Made by a program: the position numbers and the translations under genes. From Solidesulfovibrio aerotolerans (GTDB lineage Bacteria > Desulfobacterota > Desulfovibrionia > Desulfovibrionales > Desulfovibrionaceae): 64,000 nt of DNA. Below the pieces are notes generated by a model. It saw only the letters and a program-made list of their open reading frames with translations, searched no databases and was not told the origin of the DNA. Positions 35,695-44,472 of this stretch are shown here, piece by piece. Each line of letters opens with the position of its first letter. Position 1 is the first letter of the stretch. The DNA lies in NCBI RefSeq assembly GCF_009856865.1, contig NZ_WVUD01000003.1:147634-211633 (forward strand), written 5' to 3'.

Positions 35695-36805
35695 ATGTTG
35701 CAATATTCGGAGCTGCGCACCCAGAGTACCGAACTCTTGGACAAATTTGAGGAACTCTGGAGGCGTCTTTGACCTGGCCAAAAGCCGCGAGCGCCTAAGC
35801 GTTATCGAATTGGAACTGTCCCAACCCGGTGCCTGGGAAAACCCCGAACGCATGACCCCGATCTTGCGGGAGAAAAGCGTCCTGACGGCCAAGGTGAGCG
35901 ATGCCGAGCGGTTGCTGGCCGCCCGGGCCGATCTCGACGAATGGCTCGGCATGGCCAAGGACGACGGCAGCCCCGAAGTGCTCGACGCCCTGGCCGAACA
36001 GATCGAGGCCTTGCGGCTTGAACTGGCCGATGCCGAACTGGCCGCCTTTTTCGGTCCCGAGGACAACGCCGACGCCATCATGGAAATCCATCCGGGAGCC
36101 GGCGGCACCGAGGCCCAGGATTGGGCTGAAATGCTGTTGCGCATGTACCGCCGCTGGTCCGAACGCAAGCAGTTTACCGTCACGCTGCTCGATTTCCTGC
36201 CCGGCGATGAAGCAGGGGTGAAAAGCGTCACCTTGCAGATTTCCGGTCCCTATGCCTACGGTCTGCTGGCCTCTGAAAAAGGCATCCACCGCCTGATCCG
36301 GATTTCACCGTTTGATTCCTCGGGGCGGCGACATACTTCCTTTGCCTCTGTAGACGTCTACCCCGATGCTGGCGTAGATATCGACATAGAGATCAAAGAG
36401 GATGATCTGCGCGTGGATGTCTTCCGGGCTTCCGGCCCGGGCGGCCAGCACGTCAACAAGACCTCCTCGGCCATCCGTATCACCCACCTGCCCACCAACA
36501 TCGTGGTGCAGTGCCAGAACGAGAAGTCGCAGCACCGCAACCGCGAATCGGCCATGAAGGTGTTAAAGGCCCGGCTCTACGATCTGGAACTGAAAAAGAT
36601 CCAGGCCGAAAAGCAGGAAAATTACGATTCCAAAAACGCCATCGGCTTTGGTTCCCAGATAAGGACCTACACCATGCAGCCTTACAGATTGGTCAAGGAT
36701 CATCGTACCGGCGTCGATGCCGGCGATGTTGACGCGGTGATGGACGGCGAATTGGACAAGTTCATCCGTGGCTTTTTGCTCAGCGCCGGCAATGAAACCC
36801 GCTAA
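35695..36805 (+). CDS. prfB: Peptide chain release factor 2, with programmed +1 frameshift
   Basis: Release factor reading UGA and UAA. The first frame runs from the ATG at 35695 for 25 codons to an in-frame TGA at 35770-35772; the rest is in the +1 frame from GAC at 35771. The site reads GGAGGCGTCTTTGAC: an internal Shine-Dalgarno-like GGAGG, then CTT TGA C, the classic autoregulatory frameshift. The joined 369-residue protein has the RF2 tripeptide in RISPFDSSG and the GGQ loop in GPGGQHVNKTSS. This start resolves what would otherwise look like a truncated gene. Confidence 0.97.
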
Positions 36806-37691
36806 CGACCCCGACGCCCCGGCCGTCGGCAAAGCCAACGGTTGTGTGCCGGATTTTCCGGACGAGGCTCTTTTGGCCGAGCTTGAGGCCCTGCGCCAGA
36901 TGCTGGCACCGGTGGAGAAACCGGCCTGCGCCACCGAAGGCGACGGCCTGATCATCATGCGCCTGTGCTCGGGCCTGACCTTGCCGGAGTGGGAGTGCCT
37001 GCGCAACCGGCGGGATCTGCGCGACTGGCTGGCCCTGCCCCTGTCGGCCAATCCCTTCCCTTATCTGACCCGCATCCAGCAGACGCTTGAGGAGCTGGTC
37101 TTTCTCTCCGAGCACGATCCCCTGACCAAGCTGTACAACCGGGGGGCTTTCGAGCGCATTCTCGGTGCCGAACTTATCCGGTCGGCCCGTTCCGGCCAAT
37201 CCCTGGCCCTGGTGCTGCTGGACCTTGACGACTTCAAGCTGGTCAACGACACGTATGGCCATCCCTGCGGCGACCGGGTGCTGGAAACCATCGGGGCGCT
37301 TTTGGCCGCTGAAAAGCGCACCTACGACTACGCGGCGCGCATCGGCGGTGAAGAATTCGCCCTGATCCTGCCCGGCGTCGGCCTTATGCGGGCCGAAGGG
37401 GTTATTGAACGCCTCATCGAGTCGGCCCGGTCGTTGCGCATTGTCTGCGACGGCGTGGATACGCCCCTGCGCGTGACCATTTCAGCCGGTCTGGCCTGCA
37501 CCAAGGGCAAATACCCCATCTCCCTGGAAAAGCTCTACGCCCTGGCCGACGGGGCCCTTTACACCGCCAAGGCCCAAGGCAAGGACCGACTCTTTTCCGC
37601 CCCCATCGCCGACCTCACGGCACCACCGGAAAACACCCTGGTGCGGGCCGACGAAAAACGCTTCCTGTTCACCGGTTCAACCAAAGGATGA
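36792..37691 (+). CDS. GGDEF diguanylate cyclase
   Basis: A 299-residue soluble protein likely to make c-di-GMP. An ~110-residue N-terminal helical region of unknown function precedes the GGDEF domain (HDPLTKLYNRGAFERIL, LLDLDDFKLVNDTYGH). The active-site loop is RIGGEEFALILPG and the product-inhibition I-site RxxD is present as RTYD, five residues before GGEEF. The start overlaps the end of prfB by 14 bases; it is followed two bases later by the MinD/FlhG-like ATPase gene. A PilZ receptor lies upstream. Confidence 0.93.
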   Translation: MKPANDPDAPAVGKANGCVPDFPDEALLAELEALRQMLAPVEKPACATEGDGLIIMRLCSGLTLPEWECLRNRRDLRDWLALPLSANPFPYLTRIQQTLEELVFLSEHDPLTKLYNRGAFERILGAELIRSARSGQSLALVLLDLDDFKLVNDTYGHPCGDRVLETIGALLAAEKRTYDYAARIGGEEFALILPGVGLMRAEGVIERLIESARSLRIVCDGVDTPLRVTISAGLACTKGKYPISLEKLYALADGALYTAKAQGKDRLFSAPIADLTAPPENTLVRADEKRFLFTGSTKG

Positions 37692-37692
37692 C

Positions 37693-38529
37693 ATGGCTAT
37701 GTCCGAAGCCCAAAATCCCAACGCCACCCTGTCCGTGGCTATTTTAAGCGGCAAGGGTGGCGTGGGGAAAACCAATCTCGCCCTGAATTTAAGCTACGCG
37801 CTGTTTAGGGCCGGCCACCGCATCCTGCTCATGGATTTCGACGTGGGCCTGGCCAACGTCGATGTGCTCCTCGGTCTGTCGCCGGAAAAAAATCTCCAGG
37901 ATCTCTTTCGGCCCGATGTGACTGCCGAGGAAGTGGTCCTGGCCGTGGAGCCGGGCGGCTTCGATTTCCTGCCCGCCGCCAGCGGTGTGCCGGAAATGCT
38001 GGAAATGGACGACGACATGCGCGAAGTCCTGTTCCATAAGCTCAACAAGGTCTTTGGCAGCTACGACTATCTCATGCTCGACCTTGGGGCCGGCATTTCC
38101 CAGACCATCCTGTCCGTGGCCGCCATGAGCCAATTGCGCGTGCTGGTCGTCACCCCCGAGCCCACTTCGCTCACCGACTCCTACGCCGTAATAAAGGTGC
38201 TCCACACCCAGTACGGGATTACCGACTTCCATATCATCGTCAATCAGGTGGAAGGACCGGCCGACACCCAGGCCACGTTTACCCGCCTGTCCACCGCCTG
38301 CAACCATTTCCTGGGCTTTGAGCCGATCCTGCTTGGCGGCGTGCGGTCCGATCCGGCCCTGCCGGCTGCGGTGCGACGCCAGATACCGCTGTTGCGCCAC
38401 GCCCCGCGCAGCCCGGCCGCCCAGGACATCGTCAACGGGGCGGTCAAGCTCCACCGGGTCCGCCAACAGCGCCAGCAAGCCCTGGTTGATGCGCCAGTGC
38501 TTGGAAAAATACCGATAATCCGCAAGTAA
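37693..38529 (+). CDS. MinD/ParA-family ATPase, FlhG-like
   Basis: A 278-residue deviant-Walker ATPase. It has LSGKGGVGKTNLALNLSYAL (Walker A with signature Lys), LLMDFDVGLANVDVLLGL, YDYLMLDLGAGIS, and VVTPEPTSLTDSYAVIKVL, the set seen in FlhG/YlxH proteins that set flagellar number and place. No flhF is in view, so a MinD-like role is not excluded. AAGGA precedes the ATG; it is 1 base after the GGDEF gene and so likely shares its transcript. Confidence 0.88.
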   Translation: MAMSEAQNPNATLSVAILSGKGGVGKTNLALNLSYALFRAGHRILLMDFDVGLANVDVLLGLSPEKNLQDLFRPDVTAEEVVLAVEPGGFDFLPAASGVPEMLEMDDDMREVLFHKLNKVFGSYDYLMLDLGAGISQTILSVAAMSQLRVLVVTPEPTSLTDSYAVIKVLHTQYGITDFHIIVNQVEGPADTQATFTRLSTACNHFLGFEPILLGGVRSDPALPAAVRRQIPLLRHAPRSPAAQDIVNGAVKLHRVRQQRQQALVDAPVLGKIPIIRK

Positions 38530-38639
38530 GTCTTGACGGGCACCGGTTTTTTTCGGCAATGGTATGAAATAGATGGACGATTGATCCGACCCGCTTCCAG
38601 CGGGATTCGGCCAACCGTCAAAAGCGCGAGGACCACGCG

Positions 38640-38915
38640 ATGAACAAAAGCGAACTCATCAAGACCCTGGCCGAAACCAAAGGCCTGCACATCGACGAAG
38701 CCGCCGACATCGTCAACGCCTTCGTCGATTCCGTCAAACAGGCGCTCATTAACGAAGACCGCGTGGAAATCCGTGGGTTTGGCAGCTTTAAAATCAAGGG
38801 CTACAAAGGCTATACCGGACGCAATCCCAAGTCCGGCGACGTCGTCACCGTGGCACCCAAAAAACTGCCGTTTTTCCGCCCGGGCAAAGAACTCAAGGAA
38901 TACCTCAATAAATAA
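38640..38915 (+). CDS. HU-family DNA-binding protein
   Basis: A 91-residue histone-like protein. It has NKSELIKTLAE at the N-terminus, the conserved beta-arm core EIRGFGSFKIK and GRNPKSGD with the DNA-intercalating Pro, and FRPGKELKEYLNK at the C-terminus. HU dimers bend and compact DNA. HU and IHF subunits look alike at this length; the sequence is more HU-like. An extended -10 (TGGTATGAA) lies near 38561-38568 with no well-spaced -35. The next gene begins 4 bases after the stop. Confidence 0.95.
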   Translation: MNKSELIKTLAETKGLHIDEAADIVNAFVDSVKQALINEDRVEIRGFGSFKIKGYKGYTGRNPKSGDVVTVAPKKLPFFRPGKELKEYLNK

Positions 38916-38919
38916 TCCT

Positions 38920-39789
38920 ATGGCAACTCTGCGCATTCTGTTTTTGGTCCTGGCCCTGGCGGCAGCGACCGCAGCAACGGCTTTTGCCGCCGATCCGGCC
39001 CTGACCATCCTCTATGCCGGCAATACGTACGGCTATTACGATCCCTGCCCCACCTGCGGGCCGCAAAAACTGGGCGGTCTGGCCCGCCGGGCCACAGCCA
39101 TCGCGATGCTGCGGCAAAACGCGCCCACTGCCGGCAAAGTGCTGGCCGTGGCCGGGCCGTGGGAGTTTCTCCCCGAAGTCTCGGCCGCGCCGCCCGAGCC
39201 AGACAAATTGCCGGTCGTGGCCAAGGCCCATGAACGCCTGGCCTACGACGCCATGGCCCTTGCCCCCCAGGAAGCCAGGCTTTTAGCCGAGCACAAGTCC
39301 CTGCCGCCCAAGGGCGCGGTGGTACTCGAAGACGCCCCGGTCACCCGCATCGTCATCGTTGGCGGCGTTGCCGTGGGGCTTTTGTACTTCCCCATGCCCA
39401 AAGACATCAGCGCCGTGGTGCCGGACAAGCTTATGGACGCCACAGCCAGGGCCGCAGCCGAACTGCGGGCCAAGGCCGCCCTGGTGGTCGGCATCAGCCC
39501 CTGGGGAGCACTCGACGAGGAAGCCTTTATCAACACCCGAACCGGGGCCGTGGATGTGCTGCTCGGCAGCGGCGGCGGATCCGGTTTTGCCTCCCGCACC
39601 TCCAAGGACGGCCGCACCTTGTGGACCCGGGCCTATATCAAGGGCAAGACGCTCAACCGCCTGGATTTGCTCGCGTTGCCCGGAAAGCCCGGCTTTGTCT
39701 GGAAAATCGGCGAGAACTTCACTGCCAAGGTCGATCCTTTGGATGAAAACTTTCCCCAGGATCAGGCCGTGGACGCGCTGCTCAAATAA
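38920..39789 (+). CDS. UshA-like secreted protein with CxxC, metal ligands lost
   Basis: A 289-residue exported protein with signal peptide (MATLRILFLVLALAAATAATA). The layout follows the 5'-nucleotidase/UshA metallophosphatase fold, but key ligands are missing: the first motif reads LTILYAGNTYGYYDP where the family has a D-x-H, the GNH(D/E) motif appears as ALAPQEARLL, and the GGHxH motif as LLGSGGGSG. A CxxC (C43, C46 in DPCPTCG) sits just after the first motif. It is likely not a nucleotidase but a redox or binding protein. A CxxU paralog follows directly. ATG at 38920 lacks a strong ribosome site and may depend on coupling to HU. Confidence 0.72.
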   Translation: MATLRILFLVLALAAATAATAFAADPALTILYAGNTYGYYDPCPTCGPQKLGGLARRATAIAMLRQNAPTAGKVLAVAGPWEFLPEVSAAPPEPDKLPVVAKAHERLAYDAMALAPQEARLLAEHKSLPPKGAVVLEDAPVTRIVIVGGVAVGLLYFPMPKDISAVVPDKLMDATARAAAELRAKAALVVGISPWGALDEEAFINTRTGAVDVLLGSGGGSGFASRTSKDGRTLWTRAYIKGKTLNRLDLLALPGKPGFVWKIGENFTAKVDPLDENFPQDQAVDALLK

Positions 39790-39935
39790 CCCGACCTTGT
39801 GCGGCCCGCGTCTGGTTGCCGCCCCGTCTCCCGGCTGGTGTCCTTGGCAGACAAGGGAACCGACAAGGAGGCGGGGCGGCAACCGATGGTTTTTACCCCC
39901 CTGTCAAACCGCCAACGCAACCCGAGGCTCATCCC

Positions 39936-40817
39936 GTGAAGACTCGCTCCCATCGCGCCGCCCTCGCCCTATTGCCCCTGGTTCTGGCCGTAGTCGTCGC
40001 CCTGCCGGCGGCTGCCCAGGAACCGATCCTCACCATCGTCTTATCCGGCAACACCTACGGCAACTACGAGCCCTGCCCTTCCTGAGGCGGCAAGCTTGTT
40101 GGCGGGTTGGCCCGGCGGGCCGCCTTTATCCAATCGCTTCGCGCCACTGCCCCTGGCAAGGCACGCACGCTTGTTCTCGGCGCGCCCTTTGAAATTTTGC
40201 CTGACGGGCCGGACCGAAAGCCTGATCCCCATCGCCTGCCGGCCATAAGCCAGGCGCTTTCCCGCATCGGCTACGATGCCGGGGCCTTGCTGCCGGATGA
40301 GGCCGCCTATCTCAAAAGCGCTGACGCGCCCATCCCGTCCGGCTTTGACGTCCTGGACAACAAGCCCCAGACCAAAGTGCTCAACGTTGCCGGTGTGCCG
40401 GTGGGCCTTGTCTTTTTTCCGCCGCCGCCGGATCTGACCAAACCGGCTCCGGCCGCCATCGGTGATGCCGTGGCCCGGGCGGCCAAGGCGCTTCGCCCCT
40501 CGGTGCGGCTGGTTATTGGCCTAAGCGGCCTGGGTATGCCCGACGAGGAAGCCTTCCTCACCGCCCACCCGGATGCCCTGGATGTGCTGCTCGGCAGCGG
40601 CATCAGCGCCGGCACGGCCGGCCGGGTCGGCCCCCAGGGCAAGACCCTGTGGGCCCGGGCCTACACCCGGGGCAAGACCGTCAATCGTGTCGATCTGCTG
40701 GCCTTGCCGGACGGGGCAGGCTTCGCCTGGACGCCCAATGGCAACTTTAGGGCCGAAGTGGTCAACCTCGATGAGGCCTACCCGGCCGATCCCGAGATCA
40801 AAAAGCTTTTTGAATAG
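39936..40817 (+). CDS. UshA-like secreted selenoprotein with CxxU motif
   Basis: A 293-residue exported protein read through an in-frame TGA at 40083-40085 as selenocysteine (U50 in EPCPSUGG). A GTG start at 39936 has GAGG eight bases upstream and gives a signal peptide (KTRSHRAALALLPLVLAVVV). The TGA lies exactly where the tandem paralog at 38920-39789 has Cys 46 of its CxxC, and the reading frame is intact on both sides with strong similarity (LTIVLSGNTYGNYEPC; GGLARRA; DVLLGSG). A SECIS-like stem-loop starts right after the TGA. The window also encodes SelD. The metal ligands of the phosphatase fold are missing as in the paralog. The alternative, a nonsense mutation, is much less likely. 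Confidence 0.85.
40083..40124 (+). promoter_or_regulatory. SECIS-like element for UGA recoding
   Basis: Directly after the TGA, GGCGGC (40086-40091) pairs with GCCGCC (40119-40124), enclosing an inner CGGG (40103-40106) / CCCG (40111-40114) stem with loop TTGG. The loop begins 22 bases after the TGA, inside the usual bacterial SECIS range. Confidence 0.7.
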
Positions 40818-40898
40818 CCGAACAGGGAGAACTGGCCGGTTTTTACGCCAGCACAACAAGTGCCGGCGGCTCCTGCTGCAAGTTCCCCCTGTGGCGTG

Positions 40899-41720
40899 CT
40901 AATAGAAATGGACGGGCGGCATGTCCCGGGGCGGGATCTGCCCCACGCGGCTGGCCGGGCGGCCCAATAAAAGTGCGGCATAGCCCCTGTGCCCGGCCGG
41001 CACGCCCAGCGCCGTCCCCACCGGCGGATGCGCGGCCAGGGCGAACATGAGATACCCGCACCAGCAGGCCCCATAGCCCGCCGCTGCTGCCGCGATTTCC
41101 AGCCACGAGGCGGCGATAATCGCATCGACCTCGGGACTGATGCCCTGCTCCGGGGCATGGGCCACCACAACATGGGGCGCACCGCGAAAGATCACATCCT
41201 TGCCCTTGGCCGCCGCCCGGGCCGCGCCGGCCAGATGCAGCTCAGCCGCCCGGGTCGAATCCGCCGCCACTTCCAAAGCAATCCAATCCAAAACAAGCTG
41301 CCGGGCTGCGTCCATGCGCGCCGGACCATCCACCACCACATACCCCACCTGGCGCATATTGTGGCCGGTGGGGGCGTGGCGCACGGCTTCGATAAGGCCC
41401 ACGATGTCCTCCCGGGGCACGGGAGCCGGGTCGTAGGTGCGGCACGAGCGCCGGGCCATGAGCAGATGGCGCAGGGAGGCCGGGCTGGGCAGTTCTTTTC
41501 GCCGGATAGGCTCGAAATCTTCTCGCGGCAGCAAGGCATGGACAAAGGCCTTGGCCGGGCAGGCGATAACGCAATGGCCGCAGCGGATGCAATGGGCTTC
41601 CCGGCCAGCCAGGGCCTGGGGCGCTTCACCCGGCTGACGCTGGCGCACCAGACTGGCCGGGCAGGCGGCAACGCACAGGCCGCAGCCAGTGCAATTTGCA
41701 GTGACGCTAAATAGTTCCAT
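40899..41720 (-). CDS. Nitroreductase-family protein with N-terminal 2[4Fe-4S] ferredoxin domain (second copy)
   Basis: A 273-residue protein with the same layout as 2622-3533: CTGCGLCVAACP and CIRCGHCVIACP in the first 55 residues, then an FMN nitroreductase domain (LLMARRSCRTYDPAPV, VRHAPTGHNMRQVGYVVVDG, GYGACWCGYLMFAL). It should use reduced ferredoxin; substrate unknown. The two paralogs differ in the loop between domains, suggesting different partners. It lies 21 bases after a glycosyltransferase-like gene, so they may be co-transcribed. Confidence 0.9.
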   Translation of the reverse strand: MELFSVTANCTGCGLCVAACPASLVRQRQPGEAPQALAGREAHCIRCGHCVIACPAKAFVHALLPREDFEPIRRKELPSPASLRHLLMARRSCRTYDPAPVPREDIVGLIEAVRHAPTGHNMRQVGYVVVDGPARMDAARQLVLDWIALEVAADSTRAAELHLAGAARAAAKGKDVIFRGAPHVVVAHAPEQGISPEVDAIIAASWLEIAAAAAGYGACWCGYLMFALAAHPPVGTALGVPAGHRGYAALLLGRPASRVGQIPPRDMPPVHFY

Positions 41721-41741
41721 GGTGTTCCTTGGGGGCGGGGA

Positions 41742-42653
41742 TCAGGGGATGCGGCGGCCATAGGTGTCGCGCAGGATGGTCAGGGCCTCTTCCTCGCGCT
41801 GCACGTACATATCCGGGGCAAAAAGGGCCGTGTGCCCGACGTTGTGGCGCACACAGGCATCGAGCGGCACATGGGCGAAGCTGTGGCCCAGATGGACCAT
41901 GTCGCCAAACCAAGCCACGCCGATGTCCAGGATGCCGTTGCCGGTTTCGGGATTGCCAACATCGACGTAGGCCCCAAACGGCCGGGCCGGGCCTTTCGGG
42001 CAGGTGTCGGGCCGCACCGCGTCCAGGCGCAGCAGACAGCAGAATTCGTTGAGCCGGCACTCGGGCAAGGGCCAGGGCCGCTGGCGCAGGGCCTCGGTCG
42101 GCTCGTCCAGATATTTGCGGCGATAGACCACCGACGGGTCCACGGCGGCATAGAGCGCAGCCAGTTCGGCGAAATCCGGGCGATAGTCCCGGTAGCGTCC
42201 CGGACCGCAGCGCCCGAGCATGTGCGCCGGGCACAACCAGCATTGGCCGATCTCCCCGGCCCCGGCCTGACTGCCCAGGCCGGCCAGCAACTGGCCGACG
42301 GCGTCGCCAATAAATTCGCAATCGTTATGGATGAGGAGCAGATAGCGCTTGTCGGTGTGCTCAAAGGCATACTGATAGCGCAGGGCGTGGCGGTAGGCAT
42401 CGTCGCCAAGCCGCGTTTCGTCCACGGCGTAGCGCCAGTTCATAAAGGACGGCCGGTGGTGGATGATCCGATCCCCCAGGGCCGCCAGAATATCGGCATG
42501 GGCAAAGACGGCGTTGAGGGAGTCGGGCTCTTCGCAAAAATAAATCTTGTCGATGAAGCGGCCACTGTGGGCGAGCAAAGAGACCAGGGCCAGGGCGGTC
42601 TGGGCCGGTTTGCCAAAAACATTGACGGCGACATCGACGATACGGGATTTCAT
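41742..42653 (-). CDS. Putative glycosyltransferase (GT-A-like), family uncertain
   Basis: A 303-residue soluble protein. The N-terminus (DVAVNVFGKPAQTALALVSLL) and a central LLIHNDCEFIGD, which could be a DxD-type metal site, are like nucleotide-sugar transferases that describe a glycan acceptor. Six or more Cys are spread through the middle (CWLCPAHMLGRC, PECRLNEFCCLL), which is unusual. I do not recognise the exact family. It is in a same-strand run between the SpoIIE phosphatase and the second nitroreductase. Confidence 0.55.
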   Translation of the reverse strand: MKSRIVDVAVNVFGKPAQTALALVSLLAHSGRFIDKIYFCEEPDSLNAVFAHADILAALGDRIIHHRPSFMNWRYAVDETRLGDDAYRHALRYQYAFEHTDKRYLLLIHNDCEFIGDAVGQLLAGLGSQAGAGEIGQCWLCPAHMLGRCGPGRYRDYRPDFAELAALYAAVDPSVVYRRKYLDEPTEALRQRPWPLPECRLNEFCCLLRLDAVRPDTCPKGPARPFGAYVDVGNPETGNGILDIGVAWFGDMVHLGHSFAHVPLDACVRHNVGHTALFAPDMYVQREEEALTILRDTYGRRIP

Positions 42654-42733
42654 GGGTGCTGGCCTGATTGTCCTCTCCTAGCCCAAGACGGTCGGGCGGG
42701 CAAGACGCGGGCGTACTGGTCTGGCCGTCCCGG

Positions 42734-44188
42734 TCAGGGAAACCGGATGGCCGCCATGGTGATGTCGTCTTGCCGGGGACGGCCCTGGGCAAAAGTTCGC
42801 AAGGCTTGGGCCACGGCTTCCAAAATCCGGTCGGCCGGCTTGTCGGCAGTACCGTGCAGGATGTCAAGCAGCCGGCGCTTCCCGAACATCGCGTCGTTGG
42901 CGCCCCGGGTTTCCCATATGCCGTCGGTGCCGATAAACACCACACCGCCAGCCGGCCAAGGGCCTGAACTGGCCACATAGCGGAAACCCTCCACAACTCC
43001 AAGGGGGGGGCCGCCACCGGCCAGTTCAGCTATTTCGCCCTGGCTGGCCCCCACCACCAGGGCCGGATCGTGGCCGGCCCTGACCCAGCGCAGATGCTTG
43101 GCCGCAGCGTCGATCTCCAGATAAAAAAGCGTCAGGAACCGTCCCGTGCCGTAGACATCCTCGGCCACCCGGGAGTTGACGGCGCTGACCACCGCTCCGG
43201 GATCGGCGTACATGGCGGCGGCCATGCGCACGGTTGCCCGGGCCGAGGCCATAAGCAGGGCCGGTCCCACGCCGTGCCCGGCCACATCGCCCACCACCAC
43301 CACGGTTTTGGATGGCCCGGTTTGAATAAAATCATAATAGTCACCGCCAGTTTCATCACAATAATCGCTTGAGGCGGCAATATCGAGGCCGGCGATTCGC
43401 GGCGGCCCGGTCGGCAAAAGATTGCGCTGCACATCTTCAGCCACTTTGAGCGCATCGAGCAACGCCACCCGCTGGGACAGTCCCTCGATCATGGCATTGG
43501 CCTCAGCGGCAATCAGGCCGAATTCGTCGGCCGTGGCCACAGGCAGGCGCACGGTCAGGTCGCCCTGGCGCACCCGGGCCATTCCCTGCGTGATCGTGCC
43601 GAAAAGAAAGTGCAGATTGCCGGCATAAAGCAGAATCAGCCGGGAAGCCCCGGCCAGCAACACGGCCATGACAAAGGCGATTTCAAGCATAACGGAACGA
43701 CGGGCTGCGGCCAGCACCGCCGGCTCCCGATCCAGGGAGGACAGCCAGCTTACGTCGCCAGCCCAGATCAATCCGAAAAGACCCATGAGAAGGACGGTGG
43801 CTATTGCGGCCATAAGCAAAAAGCGCCGGGACAGGCTGCGCAGCCGGTGCGGCCGGGCAGCCGTAAAGCCGCCGCCCCCCGCCGTGGCCCGGAGTACCAC
43901 GGTACGCAGGCGCAACAAAGCGCCTTCCAGGCCCAGATAGAACCCGGCGGCCAAAGACCCAAGCACCAGTTTCCAGCCGGAAACCCAGAGAAAATCAATG
44001 TGCGCCTCCATCCACAGGCCCCCAAGCAGCCCGGCCAACAGGCAGCATCCCATCTCCAGGATGAATTGCCGTGAAGGCTGGTCCCGGTCCGCAGCGGCCA
44101 GGACAACGCGGCGCATGTAAAGTCCCCGCACAGCCAGGGCAACGGCAAAGGAAGTGGCAAGTATGGCCCCCAGATGCACGGGGGGCAC
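42734..44188 (-). CDS. SpoIIE-type PP2C phosphatase, membrane-bound with HAMP
   Basis: A 484-residue protein with several membrane spans in the first ~210 residues, a HAMP-like segment (GTITQGMARVRQGDLTVRLPV), a short coiled region and a C-terminal SpoIIE/RsbU phosphatase domain (QRNLLPTGPP, ETGGDYYDF, VVVGDVAGHGVGPALLMA, FIGTDGIWETRG). It should dephosphorylate a phospho-serine anti-anti-sigma (STAS) protein. The GTG start at 44188 is the first start after an in-frame stop. No anti-sigma pair is next to it; the only STAS domain in view is in the SulP permease. Confidence 0.92.
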   Translation of the reverse strand: MPPVHLGAILATSFAVALAVRGLYMRRVVLAAADRDQPSRQFILEMGCCLLAGLLGGLWMEAHIDFLWVSGWKLVLGSLAAGFYLGLEGALLRLRTVVLRATAGGGGFTAARPHRLRSLSRRFLLMAAIATVLLMGLFGLIWAGDVSWLSSLDREPAVLAAARRSVMLEIAFVMAVLLAGASRLILLYAGNLHFLFGTITQGMARVRQGDLTVRLPVATADEFGLIAAEANAMIEGLSQRVALLDALKVAEDVQRNLLPTGPPRIAGLDIAASSDYCDETGGDYYDFIQTGPSKTVVVVGDVAGHGVGPALLMASARATVRMAAAMYADPGAVVSAVNSRVAEDVYGTGRFLTLFYLEIDAAAKHLRWVRAGHDPALVVGASQGEIAELAGGGPPLGVVEGFRYVASSGPWPAGGVVFIGTDGIWETRGANDAMFGKRRLLDILHGTADKPADRILEAVAQALRTFAQGRPRQDDITMAAIRFP

Positions 44189-44203
44189 GGCGTCTATGAA
44201 GGG

Positions 44204-44299
44204 TCAGACCTGGCCGCCATAAAACGTCAAAAGGACGACCACAAGCAGATAACGCGCGGCAACGGCCAGGGAACCGGGCATGGTCAGGTGTCTGTTCAT
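44204..44299 (-). CDS. Possible 31-residue single-span peptide upstream of the SpoIIE gene
   Basis: A short frame with a hydrophobic C-terminal half (SLAVAARYLLVVVLLTFYGG), 15 bases before the phosphatase start. AAGG lies two bases before the ATG, too close for a strong site. No homolog is recognised. Nothing else is visible in the 284-base gap 44189-44472. Confidence 0.3.
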   Translation of the reverse strand: MNRHLTMPGSLAVAARYLLVVVLLTFYGGQV

Positions 44300-44472
44300 G
44301 GCCTTGTCATGCCCGAAGGCCGGGCGACTGGCAATGGCCGGGGCGGGCTGCCGGTCTTTCGGAGGGCTGCGAGAAAAAGAAGCGGCGACCTGCCCCTGGA
44401 CAGTTAAACCATCCAGAGGGAAATCGCCGCAAATACAAACGCCCGGTAGGATCGACGTCCAGGAAACAAAGG

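Noticed and set aside
38533..38568. Promoter TTGACG/TATGAA before the HU gene
   Set aside because: The spacer is 24 bases, too long for sigma-70; only the extended -10 is plausible.
39936..40085. Reading 39936-40817 as a pseudogene or two genes split by a nonsense codon
   Set aside because: The TGA aligns with a catalytic-type Cys of the paralog, both sides are intact and similar, a SECIS-like stem follows, and selD is present.
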